This document shows, piece after piece, positions 43,760 to 55,479 of a DNA stretch of 64,000 bases; position 1 is the first letter of the stretch, and each line of letters starts with the position of its first letter. Source of the stretch: Ceratotherium simum simum. Taxonomy: Eukaryota > Chordata > Mammalia > Perissodactyla > Rhinocerotidae. The stretch covers positions 11,653,815-11,717,814 of the forward strand of contig NW_004454171.1 in the NCBI RefSeq assembly GCF_000283155.1, given 5' to 3'. The translations under genes and the position numbers were made by a program. The notes under the pieces were generated by a model. It was not told where the DNA came from. It saw only the letters and a program-made list of their open reading frames with translations, and did no database searches.

Positions 43760-46320
43760 ACCAAGAATTTTGAAGAGTCAGGTTCCTTGTATAACACAGG
43801 AATAATGAACCGTTTCCCACAAAAAAAAAAAAGAACATTAAAAAAAATTAATGTTTCTTGACCTTTATTTTGCCCATAACAAGTTGAAAGCAAACCATAA
43901 AGAAAGTTATGGTCTGCATGATTAGTGCTATAACAATTCCTTTCTTTATTTTATGACTATAGCAGTAACGTATTTGAATAGTTTAAAAAAACCAGATGCT
44001 TAAATTGTTTATAAATAAAGGAACAGAGGAAGCACTTAGAATAACAATTCTTAACTCCAAAACTCTATTTGTTTAATCTTTTTATTTTTAAACATGGTTG
44101 GTGCTGCATATAGACATTCCATTACTATGCATAATATTAATGTCATTCAATGATAGACGTTTTACAAGTGGCAAGAAAATCTATCAGCTTTGATGGGGGT
44201 TATATAATGGAACTCACACTAAAAAGAGGACCAAAGTGAAATGGAATAGTTTCCAAGGTTGGAAACAAGGAGGAATGATATTAAATTATCACCTAGGAAA
44301 CCAGAGAGATAAATTTTTAAAGATTTCACCATTAAGGTCAGTTGGAGTTTATTGTCAAGATAAAAAAATATGCCTTTACCTCAGCTGCATCAAGGAGGAG
44401 GAAGTCAGGAGCAGAGAACAAGAAGCATGGGGGATCCCATCCTAGGCTGTGAGGCCTGGTCTGTAGCTGCTCCTCACATCGAAGAGGAGGCCATGGAAGT
44501 CAGGGCGTGGGAGAGGCAGAGCTGCCTGTGTACATCAGTCCTTCTGCTCCCCCTCACCCCTCTTACACTTAGACAAGTGACATTCAGCACCGTGGCTGCA
44601 AATGCCATTAGGCAAATGAGCATGTGACAGTGAGTGCAGATGCCTTTGAAAGTCTATATGATATTCTAATTCAGAAGCAAAAGTCTTGTATGTCTGTGAC
44701 CCTGGGTAATTGTTTTTGTACTGGCTGCCAAAAAAATCACAGTAAAGTCGTTTCAGGCACTTCTTTCTAAACACAGTGATGCTTTTATGAGGCTAATAAA
44801 CCCATCTCTAAAACGCTGTAAATTTATATATTTAGAAATTCTGCTGAAAGCATATAACCTTTTCTGAAGTACACAGTGTACTTGTTTTTTAGACTGAAAG
44901 CTTTGCAACATGCCATGGCCAAAAGTAGTAACATTCAGATCTAAATGTGAAATATTAAAGAACAGCCGCTGATACGTGGAAGAACCCCACATATTACTAC
45001 AGCTACAGTCTGACTGCTGTAGGCAGTGGTTATCCCTTGGGTACCAGAGCAAGGAAGGCCTCAAGGCATGTGCTGAGTGGAAGGTGGTGCCATTATTTTT
45101 CCAAACATGACTCTGAATATATTTTTATTTCACCTCAGGTTAGAAAACCAATCAACCAACCAACAATGACAATTCCATCCAAAGTTACTTCTGTCATTAC
45201 ACATAGAGAGTTTAGTGCCTATTGTTGGAAGCTGTAGGTTACAGCAGATCTCAATCAAGGTCAATACTAAAGGGCAAAGTGAATCTAGAAGCACTGAACA
45301 CTAGGTCTGGAATGGATCTTAGAGATCCTCTAATCCAGAGGTTCCCAATCCATGGGTTTCAGGCTGCTATCATAACAAAGGAACTAAGAATCTGTAAGTG
45401 CAACAAGCCTCATATATAGCACTCACACACACATTTATATATATATACACTCACAAACACATCCACACACACTTATTGCATTTTAAATTATAATATATCG
45501 AAATCATTTTTATTCCCTTCTCCTTTCCAAGATGGTAGTCAGGCTCTTTGTGTAACATTGGCTCAGAATCAGTTCGAATTTCTTCCTGTATTTTATTTTC
45601 TGAAACCCTAAGCTCCTTGGAGAAATTAAGTTGTGAGCAGGGGAGAGAGGTAGAAGCTTTAAACCAAAGGGAGAAATATTTTCCATACTGAGAAAGATAT
45701 GAAAGTTTTGGAGACTATACAGTACACTGGAACAGCAATAGAATCACTGGGGTAGGGAATTTTATAGTCTGTCTAGCATCTCTGGGAAGGCACACCAACC
45801 GACAACCAGGACTTTTATATTTGGCAGAGATTACCACGCCCAGAGAACCAGCAAGTGAGGCGACCGTAAAAGGGCCAAGTGGTTTTGGACAATAGGAGTT
45901 TCAGTGGTAAGTCAGCGTGGGTTGAAGATTGGAGGGATCCTAGGATTGAAGGAGGAGCCCCAACAATGACTGAAATTAGATAAATTACTATACTGACAAA
46001 ATCATTTTTGTGATATTCAGATTCATATTTAAGCTGTTTTTCAAAAAGAAACATTTCATCTTCACCAGAATTTATGGAATAAGACTAGTATCTGCTATAA
46101 ATATGTATATACAACTACTCTGAAAATATATATAATGCTGTTTGGTAAATACAATGAAATTTAATTAAAAGAAGTTCTAAGTTTGTTGTTTAGGTATCAT
46201 CAATTTTTCAATCAATGGTCACTAACATTACAACTGCCATCAGGTTGGTTTCCTCATGATGACATTAAAATGATGACATAGAAAAATAGATTCTCATGCT
46301 GCATTGAAAATCACTACTCT
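43760..46320. other. Unassigned region, about 2.5 kb
   Basis: Mostly unrecognised AT-rich DNA. A CA/TA simple tract lies at 45421-45473, and there is a short poly-A near 43821-43831. Two possible scraps were noted: an ancient SINE start near 45290-45330 ('aatggatcttagagatcctc') and a MER5-like piece near 45725-45785. No coding exon recognised. Confidence 0.4.
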
Positions 46321-46329
46321 TCTCCATCC

Positions 46330-46450
46330 CTCTCATTTTTCAAAGGACGAAACTGAGACTTCACAAGATTAAGTTACTTTCCCCAGATAACCTGAGGAAG
46401 TAATGTCTGAGCTGCCCCAGCACTCAGCTTGTCCCACTATATCATGGGAG
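46330..46450 (-). repeat. MIR SINE fragment, minus strand
   Basis: 'aaaggacgaaactgagactt', 'ttaagttactttccccagat' and 'gctgccccagcactcagctt' followed by 'cccactatatcatg' match the MIR reverse complement. Confidence 0.7.
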
Positions 46451-46454
46451 GAGC

Positions 46455-46815
46455 CAGACGAAGAAGGGGACTGGCCCTGGCTGCCTCTCCTGAGTGGTCA
46501 GGGCAATCCTCCTCTGACGGTTGTTGCTGCTGCATCTGAGAGAAAATTACCCAGCGGCACACACTTGATCATCCTCCGTCTTCCTGCTCTGATTCTGTTG
46601 GCCTGCCTCCTCTGTGCTGTCTCCTGCTCGAGGTCTCTTGATCTATCCCTTTCTTTTAACCAGAGTGAAATGTTTAAAATGTTTTTGATGCATATTTAAT
46701 AAAATTTTACTTTTCCCACCTTTAACTTTTGCATCAGAAAGATTTTTACCATCTCTATTGCTTTCTCTGGACAACAATCAGTTGCCTTTCTCTTCCAATG
46801 TATTACAACTGATTC
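46455..46815. other. Unassigned stretch
   Basis: No gene or repeat recognised. A 98-codon frame at 46403-46699 starts inside the MIR and shows no family resemblance. Confidence 0.4.
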
Positions 46816-46829
46816 CTTGTGAAGTTCTT

Positions 46830-47347
46830 TTTTTTCTATCCAGATACAACTGACATATAACATTATACTAGTTTCATGTGTACAACATAATGATTTGATA
46901 TTTGTATATATTGCAAAATGATCACCACAATAAGTCCTGTTAATATCCATCACCTCAAGGTTATAATTTTTTTTCTTGTGATGAGAAATTTTAAGATCTA
47001 TTCTCCTAGCAAATTTCAAATATACAATACAGTATTATTAACTATAGTCACCATGCTGTATATTACATCTTCAGGACTTTTTTTGTTTTGTTTTTAAGAT
47101 TTTACATATAAGTGAGATCATATGGCATTTGTATTTCTCAGTCTGACTTATTTCACTTAGCACAGTGCCCTCACAGTCCATCCATGTTGTCTCAAATGGT
47201 AAGATTTCCTTCTTTTTATGGCTAAATAATATTCCATTGCATATATATATGATATATATATTATATGTATAATAATATTCCATTGTGTGTGTGTGTATAT
47301 ATATATAACATGTATACATACATTTTCTTTATCCATTCATCCATCGA
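46830..47347 (-). mobile_element. L1 3' fragment, minus strand, with 12-bp target duplication
   Basis: Reverse complement of an L1 3' end: poly-T start, 'actgacatataacattatac', 'gatttgatatttgtatatat', 'tatgtgagatcat'-type segment at 47105-47125, 'cttatttcacttagcacagt', 'catgttgtctcaaatggtaa', and end 'ctttatccattcatccatcg'. A perfect 12-bp duplication, tgtgaagttctt, is at 46818-46829 and 47348-47359. The 'aataatattccattg' segment is present twice (47226-47240 and 47271-47285) around a TA/TG-rich tract, an internal expansion. Confidence 0.9.
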
Positions 47348-47459
47348 TGTGAAGTTCTTGAGAAAAGACTTCCAATTCTTTCCCCAAAAGAATATCATAT
47401 TGGATATTCCTATATCATAATTGGATAATCCAATATCGTATTGGATATTCCTAGAGGCA

Positions 47460-47625
47460 GTGTGGCTTCCTAACTAGCTGTGCATCAGAAACACAAAAAC
47501 CACTTATTATGAAATGCAGATTCCTGGGTCCCAGCTTCTGATTCAACACCTTTTACCTGCACCCATCACTCCCCAGGTGATTCTGATACAGACACAGCCT
47601 TGGGGACCTCTACTCTAAGGCAAAC
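47460..47625 (+). mobile_element. hAT-Charlie (MER5-type) fragment
   Basis: 'gaaatgcagattcctgggtc', 'ccagcttctgattcaa' and 'cccaggtgattctgatacag' are characteristic of MER5-type non-autonomous hAT elements. Confidence 0.7.
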
Positions 47626-47895
47626 GGGCATGAGCAAATCTACAAAGCGGTTTTAATTACAGCTAAACATCATTATTAATGACAGAGCTTCTAGAAAAGG
47701 CTTTGTTTAATTGACCATTTGATAAAGTGAACTGATCAGTTCTATTGGACAATATGTTCAGTAGACAACAGGGGAAACTCTATTAGCCTGAGGAATAAAA
47801 TTTACTGACTCCTGAAGTCTATCATTAATTAATAAAACATTGGGACTTTCTCCTTCTGAGATCATAATTTATTAATTGAAAGCATTGCAAAATCT
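47626..47895. other. Unassigned stretch
   Basis: AT-rich. No feature recognised. Confidence 0.35.
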
Positions 47896-47899
47896 TACG

Positions 47900-48020
47900 T
47901 GAATTTCATTCGACAAACATTGATTGAAAGGCTACTATGTTTGGTGTACTCTACCAGCTAGAGGGTCTACAAGGGTGTGTTAATCTTTGCCCTTCCTTTA
48001 TGAAGATCATAGTTTAGTAA
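47900..48020 (+). repeat. L2 fragment
   Basis: 'ttcattcgacaaacattgat', 'ggctactatgtttggtgtac' and 'ttgcccttcctttatgaaga' match the L2 3' region. Confidence 0.65.
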
Positions 48021-48029
48021 TGAGGAGGA

Positions 48030-49320
48030 AAATTATCCTATGCCTATTTACACTTCCACTTCTGGTTTTTCCCCTGCAGTGGTATTGTCAGCTGGCATTC
48101 TTTGAAATTCATATTAAAATGGTTTGGGGAGGAAATAAAAGAATTGAGACCATGATGACTCTTTTCTTTGTTATTCTGGGAGATTTAAAGAAATGAAAAT
48201 GAGGAGCTGGTAGCACTTCAGACAAAATTACTTTAGCCTCTAATGGCCAGCCCAGCTCTTTGCTAGGGTTAATTTTGTCGAGAGGACGTTAACCATGGAG
48301 CAAACTTTTCTGTTTCCTCTGAAGGCGGCTGAATGATCTTGTATGCTAGAACAATGAGGCACCTGTGGGTTGTTCTTTTTAATTAAAAACTCTTTCATGG
48401 GATGGACTTTCAGGCATTTACTTGTGGTAAATGCTAGAATTTTGTCCACCTCATTTTCCAAAGTCCAATTTGTAAATTGTGTTTAAAAATAGCCTCCAGG
48501 TTTGAGCTCACAATAAAAAATTCACAGCAGTCTCTGAAGGATGGATTTACAGACTATTCCAATTAGAAAGTAAACAAGATTGCGATGTGTCTCTTGTATG
48601 TATGAGTGTTTATAAGCACCTGGAAATTGGCAGAGGACTCCTGAGAGAACAGAGAAAAGTCGACTAAGATTGTCACATTGGAAGACCTTAGGCCATCATA
48701 GCTGAGAGTGAGTTTGAACAGAAAGTCTTCTGATCAACCTAGAGAATGAGAGGGGAGTTAGCCAGAGAGCTGAAAGGATTAGAAAATCCAGTGAGAGCAA
48801 CTGTTAAGCAGTTAGTGAGGTGTGAAGCTCAGCTGTATTCAGGAGAATGCTATCCTGATATGAACTTTCAGAATATTCCCTAGGAGGGACTGGTGAAGTA
48901 ACAGTCTATTAACCAAGTGCTACTCTTGATGATTTTAGAGCAACTGCCTCACTTCCCCTTATTCCAGCATAGATCCAGGGTCCTTGTCCTGAGGAGAGGG
49001 TGAGCAAAGAACTTTCCAGAAGAACCAGCTGCTATTGAAGCTCATTCTACACCAGCATTTGGATGGATGGTGAATGCATGTGTAAATGAGAACTGGTTTC
49101 CAGAAAATACAACTCAATGCCAGCTTCTAGCTCATTTCCAACATTAGTTCCTATTTCTCAATTAAAGATTTATATATTTTAAGGCTTCCATTGGTAAAAT
49201 GCTACAAATTATAGCAAAAACTCAACTCTTATTCATTTGTTCTATCAACACTTATGGTAAGCTATTTGAAGAACTGTATCAACAATAATATTAAGCTTTA
49301 TGTTGTCTTTTTATGTTGAG
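48030..49320. other. Unassigned region
   Basis: Read on both strands without a recognisable gene or repeat. Confidence 0.4.
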
Positions 49321-49324
49321 TATA

Positions 49325-49485
49325 TGTTGTCTTAGTCATTCATCCAACATATACTTTTGAGCACCTTCTATGTGCTAGGACTGTACCAGGTTCTGGGGAT
49401 ACAAAAAATAGACATAATTTCTCCATTACTCAAAGTAACAATTGAAAGGGAGGGAGACATTAAATTAATAACTAAAAGGAATGTG
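49325..49485 (+). repeat. L2 3' fragment
   Basis: 'catccaacatatacttttga', 'gcaccttctatgtgctagga' and 'ccaggttctggggatacaaa' are clear L2 motifs. Confidence 0.82.
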
Positions 49486-49639
49486 TAATTGCAAACTGTG
49501 ACATATACTGTATTAATCAGGATGAGATAAATTATGCTGTGGCCACAAACAATCTCAACACCTCATTGCTTGCAATAATAAAAGTGTACTTCTTGTTCAC
49601 AAAAAGTCCACTGTGGAACTATGCAATTCTCCAGGGCAG

Positions 49640-50430
49640 ACAATTGTCCTCCAAGTGGGAACTCAATATATATGCATAAGGGAGGTAAAAGCAAGAGAAA
49701 ATGGAGCTGTATTGGATATGTGGAGTGAGGGACAGGGTGGTGTCAAGGATGACCCCCTGACTTATCAAGCTGAATGGATGATGATGTCATTCACTGAAAT
49801 ATGAAATGCTGTATGAGACCTATGATTTGGGGGCAGGTGGTGTGTGCGTTTTGTGTGTGTTACAGGAGATTCTCAAGCTCAGTTTTGGATATATTGATTT
49901 TTGAGATTCCTTTGAGAAATTCAAATAGAGATGCTGGGTGGGCATTCAGATTCAGAGGTGATATCTAGCTGGTGATATAAATTCGGAAGTTATGAGGAAA
50001 TGGGAGGAAACTGAAGGCAGAAGAATGGATAAAGATGCCTATGGAGATGGTATAGTGTGAGATGAGAAGAGAGCCTAGAACTGAGCCTTGAGGGATTCCA
50101 ATACTTACTAGCTTATCTTGTAGAAGATACTGAGAAAGCAAGACCAAAGAGATAGAGAAAACCAGAAGAGTATGCTATCTTGAAATTCAGAAGATAGACT
50201 TTTTCAAAGAAGAGTAGTCAATACAATAAAATGCTGCTAAATTTTCAAGTAAAATGAGAATGAGGCCTGTATTTTGGATACGACAGCACAAGTCATTAGT
50301 AACTTAGCAAGGGATATTTTCGTGGTATAATGAAGACAGCAGCTATATCTTGAGCAGGCTGAAGGAGAGTGGTAGACCATTTAGTTGAAGATGGTAGAAC
50401 GAAACAGACTTTGATCCCACTCTCTTTCAA
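49640..50430 (-). mobile_element. L2 LINE, minus strand, reverse-transcriptase region
   Basis: Translating the minus strand at 49965-50147 gives IPQGSVLGSLL, the conserved PQGSVLGPLLF-type block of the L2/CR1 reverse transcriptase. Upstream in the L2 sense, 50195-50270 reads as the segment 'ttagcagcattttattgtat' (family: 'cagcatttgacacagttga'). Downstream, 49850-49990 complements the region before 'tatatctccag'. It holds stops and indels and is non-functional. The same part of L2 is present in plus orientation at 25.9-26.3 kb. Confidence 0.85.
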
Positions 50431-50439
50431 AACAAGACA

Positions 50440-52250
50440 AAAGAATCTTTTAAAAGGCATAAACTTACAAAGAGAAAGGAAGAGAAACCACTGGAGACTC
50501 TAGAAAGCCGGATCCTAAACTGGTAGGAAAAGCAAAGTAGCAATGCAACTTCCATCTCAGATCCCACCAGAAATCTCAAGAAATTGTGACACAGGGTCCC
50601 TTTGGAAGTGAGGATGAAAGGGGTTGCTAAATATAGAGGGATTGCTGGAAAATATTTAAAAAGCAATTAAATCTTCATTTACCCCTTTGTACATCATGCA
50701 GCTATATGCTGTCCCTCCCTCATGCTAACACACGATGGGAGGTTTATTCTCTGCAGAGAGTAAAACAAGATCTCTAGAATGGTGGGCTGAAAATAGAGTA
50801 CCACGTTGAATAACAGAGAGTTAAAGTTTATTTATGGCAAGTTGAGACCTCCAAGCCCTCTCCCTTGATATATATTGTAGCCAGGGTTATATGGTGAGGA
50901 AGAAATTAGTTAAGCCTTCTTTGGGAAATCTGACCAGCCCAAGAGAAAAACTCAAAGAAACTGACATAGGTTTTCCCTAAGGAAACCAGTCAAGCAATAT
51001 CACCCTACACTGAAGAACACAGTCAACAAGAACCTGGCCTCAGTTTCCTCCTTCTCTCCCATCTCTTGTTAGGTATCCTTATTGGCCAAAGGGCTTGGAA
51101 GTCAAAGGGCAAAGAATCTGGTTGATAGATCAGCCTCCCAAGGTAGAGAGCAGAATGTGGAAGGATGGAGTAGATCTGGAGGGGCCAATGCAAGGTATCT
51201 TCCTCAAAGGGCAAGACCTTGAAGAGGGCCAAGTAGGTGTGTGCTTTTGGAAACCGGCAGAAAACACTTGGGAAGACAGAGTCAGCCAGAAAGGAAGGAA
51301 GGATATGGATTGATTTTAAGTAATCTCTGTTGGAACTGATTTAGGATGAAAATCATCCATTAGATCTTCAAGTTGGAAAAAGCCTTAGAAATTAGAAGGA
51401 AATAACTCTTTGGTTTGTAGAATCTATTTTTGGGGTTTGAGGATTTTGAGTTGTCCTACAAAATTACTTTTACTTCAGGTATTACTGTTTTGCTTAACCA
51501 AGATTTAGGCCTTTTAATCAAAAAGATAAAGAGTATCTAGATGCTCACAGGATAATTCTAGCACATATGATAAATAATTTACATAGTAATAAAAACGGAA
51601 ATTATTCAAACCTCAAACTATGTCTCTTTCACCAGTGAACCTGAGACATTCATACTGATAACACTTGACAGTTTATTCCATTTCACAGATAGCACTAAGT
51701 GGTTTCATGTGAAATGTTCATGTACTAGAGGCCTCCCTCAACTTCTGCCCAGTGACTGTTGTTTTTGGAAATACTCTAGGAAAGAAGACAGTGAGGAAGA
51801 AAGCTCAGCTTGTGACTCAAGGGAATTTTCTTTGCCATTTAAGAGGCCACACTCAGGCCCGGGAGGTCCAGGTCCTCAGGCTCCCAAGCTGAGTTGCATC
51901 TTCGGCATTGGTCTAGACTGGTGAGCTCTTTTCAAGGTCCACATAAGGACACATACAACCACCACAAACAAAGTTAACTTTTTACTTGATTCTTTGTCAG
52001 AAATAAACATTTCTTGAAATTTTCCTAATGCCTACCACTTAATTACTTTCACATCAATGTTCAAATTTAGAATAGTTGTGACAAATCCACGTTTGCCTGC
52101 AGTAGATCTGAAGATTCTAATTATTACATTTTTTTAAATCCATTTTGGAAATTCTTCTGCTTAGATAGGTTAAGTTCCTTCTGGAGTCCAGGACTTCATT
52201 TATATAATCATATTAAGGCACTACATTTCATTCAGCATCATATAATTAAA
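50440..52250. other. Unassigned region, 1.8 kb
   Basis: No gene recognised. The part 50440-51060 has purine-rich and mixed sequence recalling the 5' region of old L1s, but I cannot establish this. Frames at 51023-51313 and 51709-51924 are short and show no domain. Confidence 0.4.
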
Positions 52251-52254
52251 ATTT

Positions 52255-52400
52255 TTGTTGTGTAGCACGGTGCTTAAGAACACAGACGTTAAAGAAGTTC
52301 AATTCTGGGTTTAAATCCCAGCTCTACATACTGATAAAATGAGTGATGGTGGACACGTTATTTCTTAGCTTCTTAAGCGTGATAAGGATTAAATCAAAGA
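52255..52400 (+). repeat. MIR SINE fragment
   Basis: 'agcacggtgcttaagaacac', 'ctgggtttaaatcccagctc' (B box region) and a shortened core with 'gataaggattaaatcaaaga' follow MIR. Confidence 0.78.
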
Positions 52401-52404
52401 ATAT

Positions 52405-52910
52405 GTGTGTAGTAGAATGATTATTTCGCCTACCCAGCACCCTTTCCAATTCTGGAAATTGCTACATCACCACTCCCTCTTCTGGGATCTGTCTTTTTCT
52501 CTGACTTTCTCTGATGACTGTGATTGGTTCAAGGATGAACAGCTGACCCAAACTCAGCCAATTATAGTTGTCTCTGGGAATTGGAGAGCAGCTTGGCTAT
52601 CCTCTTGTACTGAGAGGACGTTAACTCAGGAGCTGGTGGTAGAAGCCATTTTTTTCCTACTATGCCGACTGGGTAACAAAAAACTGGTTTGCAATAAGAA
52701 GGAATAAAGCAGATATGCAGAGATGAAGAAAGAGAGTCCCATTGGGGTGAGAGGCCCTGATTCTACCTGTACCTAAAGGTTAGCTAGGGTCCTGTCCTTG
52801 CATTCTGTGAGACATCCCAATATTCTCATAATAAATTACTCATTAGGCTTTCATTAATTCAAGCTGGTTTCCTGTTTCTTGCAACTGAGAATCATAATAC
52901 TTATTGGGAC
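52405..52910 (+). mobile_element. Probable old LTR (MaLR-like)
   Basis: 'tgattggttcaaggatgaac', 'caaactcagccaattatagt', 'aggctttcattaattcaagc' and 'tttcctgtttcttgcaactg' followed by 'agaatcataatac' resemble LTRs whose 3' ends read 'tttctgtcacttgcaac...gaatcctaactaatac'. Family and limits are uncertain. Confidence 0.4.
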
Positions 52911-53157
52911 ATAATAAACAGAAGCTATTATTTTTGCATCAGGTATTGGTTTTTCTTCTACAACTTTCTGGAAGAAAATGAAAAAAAATTATAGAAATAG
53001 AGTTAGCTCTGTCTTTACCATGAATAGTATATAAAACAAGATAAAAACCAATCAGATCATTCCTATAATATAATGTGTTAGGCATGAGTAAATTGGGTGC
53101 TTTGCAGCATGCATTGACCATTTTGGTGCATTAATAAATAGCGCTAACATGCGTCAA

Positions 53158-53545
53158 ACCAGCCCTGGTGGTCTAGTGGTTAAGATTTGGTGGTCTCACT
53201 GCCCTAGCCCAGGTTTGTTTCCCATCTCTCAGGTGTCATACTGTGGCGGCTGCATGTTGCTCTGATGCTGAAGGCTCTGCCACTTGTATTTCAAATACCA
53301 GCAGGGTCACCCATGGTGGACAGGTTTCAGCAGAGCTTCCAGACTAAGACAGACTAGGAATAAGGACGTGGCCACCCACTTCTGAAAACATTGGCCATGA
53401 AAACCCTGTGAATAGCAACAGCGCATTGTCTGATAGAGCGTCAGAAGATGAGGGGATGGCACAAAAAGATTCAACGGGGTTCCGTTCTGCTGTCCACAGG
53501 TTGCTAGGAGTCAGAATCAACTGGATAACACTAACAACAAACACG
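53158..53545 (+). mobile_element. Composite SINE: tRNA-Ser head joined to an RTE-like tail
   Basis: The head 'aaccagccctggtggtctag' carries an A box TGGTCTAGTGG at 53169-53179 and a degraded B box at 53212-53222, as in ERE. The downstream body differs from ERE. It contains 'ccatgaaaaccctgtgaata', 'gcgcattgtctgatagagcg' and ends 'gctaggagtcagaatcaact' followed by 'ggataacactaacaac'. Tails of this form (gtcgctatgagtcggaatcgac ... aacaac) are known from RTE/BovB-class LINEs and the SINEs that use them. A degenerate target duplication, acatgcgtcaa (53147-53157) versus acacgcatcaa (53545-53555 region), differs by two transitions. No ERE body blocks are present. Confidence 0.7.
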
Positions 53546-53589
53546 CATCAAGGACTGTGTACCACTTTACTGCCACCTGACAGTGCAGT

Positions 53590-53745
53590 TATCCAGGTCT
53601 TGCTGTGCCTTGAACCTAGTAAGTTCATTCCTATCTCAGGGCTTTTACAGTTGTTGTTTCTTCTTTCTGGCATGGTCTTCTCTCTAGTCTTCACATTGCA
53701 GGCTCCTTCTCAACATCCAGGTTTCTGCACTGAAAAAGTCACTTT
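53590..53745 (+). repeat. L2 3' fragment
   Basis: 'tgccttgaacctagtaagtt', 'tctcagggcttttacagttg' and 'ctggcatggtcttctctcta' match the L2 segment (tgcctcagggcctttgcacttgc ... tggaatgctcttcccc). Confidence 0.72.
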
Positions 53746-53814
53746 TGCGACAGGAATTGCCAAACAGTCCTACGTTTATCACAAAGAACTAATAATAAAA
53801 GTCACATAATAGTG

Positions 53815-54030
53815 GTAAGCATAAGCCATATTCGACATCCATGTCCTTATTCAGTCTTCACATCAACTTTATGTAGTACATACCATTATTACTCCTTCAT
53901 TGTACATGAGGAAATGGAAACACAGACAGGTTAAGTCAAATTGTCCAAGACCTGTAGCTAGTGATTGGTGGACCTGAAAGTTGAATTCAGGTGGTCTGGC
54001 TCCAGGGCTCATGCTCTTGATCAATATTTG
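53815..54030 (-). repeat. MIR SINE, minus strand
   Basis: 'cttcacatcaactttatgta', 'gaggaaatggaaacacagac', 'gacctgtagctagtgattgg' and 'ggtctggctccagggctcat' are the MIR reverse complement, near full length. Confidence 0.85.
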
Positions 54031-55470
54031 ATGTTTCTTCTTGAAATAAAATATGGCGAAAATGCAACTACCAGTCGAGTAATATGAAGAAAGTGGATTA
54101 TTATCAGTTCTATTGAATTCCTCCTATCTAAGGAAATTAAATATTTTGTATTGTCTTAATTATTGTGTCCATTTCCAAGAATTTCCTTATAGATTTAAGA
54201 TGATCTGTAAATACTAAAGATTTAGGGATAATGTGTTATAACATAATAAATGCACCTTCCTTAACCAAAAAAATCTAAAATGTACTAAATAGGTTAAAAA
54301 GTTTCATCCATAAAAGTTCAGTCATGTTTGTTTTTTCTTACATGATATATTTGAAGCTAATGTAAAAGTATCACTAATTCTTCATTCTATATTTCTTTCT
54401 CTCTATTAACCCTATCACTTTTAAAACCATATCCAAAACTTCTAAGAAAAACACAAACTTCCACATTAAGATGAAGAATAGTTCATTTTTCATCTTAGTT
54501 TCACATTCACCCTTTTCTACCTTCTCTTTGAAATACTCACCATGACACTAAAAGATAGACATAATTACAAGAGCACTGGTAATAAGGAATGCTTACTGGA
54601 CAATAAGGAATCTATCAGATACACTAACCAAGTGTTGACAGAACCCAAGGAGAAGACATCAGGCAATTCCCACCGTTGCCTATGGAGCAGGCCTGCCTCA
54701 GGTTTGGGAACATTCTCTGGGCAAAATGAGGGAAGCCATCAACTAAACGCAGAAGCTATGTTGTGCAGCAGCCAGGACCCCCTTGGCTCACCCAATTCTT
54801 TTCCAAATCCATTCAGACACATGAATTTTCAATAAAACTATTGGACTGGAGTGGAAAAAGACAGATTTGTGGTGGGACAACAATCCTGGGATATAAAATC
54901 TCTTGTAAAATGAGGAGAAGAGTTTGTGGGAGCCATCCAAGCTGGGGAGGTGATAGTTTTTCTTTCACTATTTCTGGAAAGGGATGATCTATAGGGTGCA
55001 TCAGAGAATCTAAGAATAAATTCCTCTTTACATTAACAGATGATGGGAGAGCAGAAGATCCTTTCATAGTGCAGCACAGTCACACTGTATGTAAATGACC
55101 GCCAGACTCAAGAAATTAGAAAAGGATTTGTATAAAATAATCTGGGCTATTACTACGTGAGAGAGAAATTCTAACCACAACCAGGTGAACAGTGAGGCAC
55201 ACTAAAGAAAATTCACTCGCCCTGTATTTTGGCAAAATCATACCTAAAGAGTGACTTTCTTATTAAAGATGAACAAACAGGAGAAAAATAAAACCAAGAG
55301 AAACAATTCTGCAACCCCAAAAGAGAGAAATGTCACATTTAAGACAAAGAGGAACTACATGCTTCAAAAAAGTTCTGCTACAAGATTCACAAGAAGATTG
55401 TCAGCAGTATAGCTTTGTGTTCCAGAATCTAAGCAGGCTGTGAAACAAGAAAAGAAAATAGGGAGACAGC
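54031..55470. other. Unassigned region
   Basis: No gene recognised. The right half (54830-55470) has mixed purine-rich sequence and may be the 5' part of the following L1/HAL1 remnant. A 97-codon frame at 54542-54835 shows no domain. Confidence 0.38.
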
Positions 55471-55479
55471 AAGAAATTA

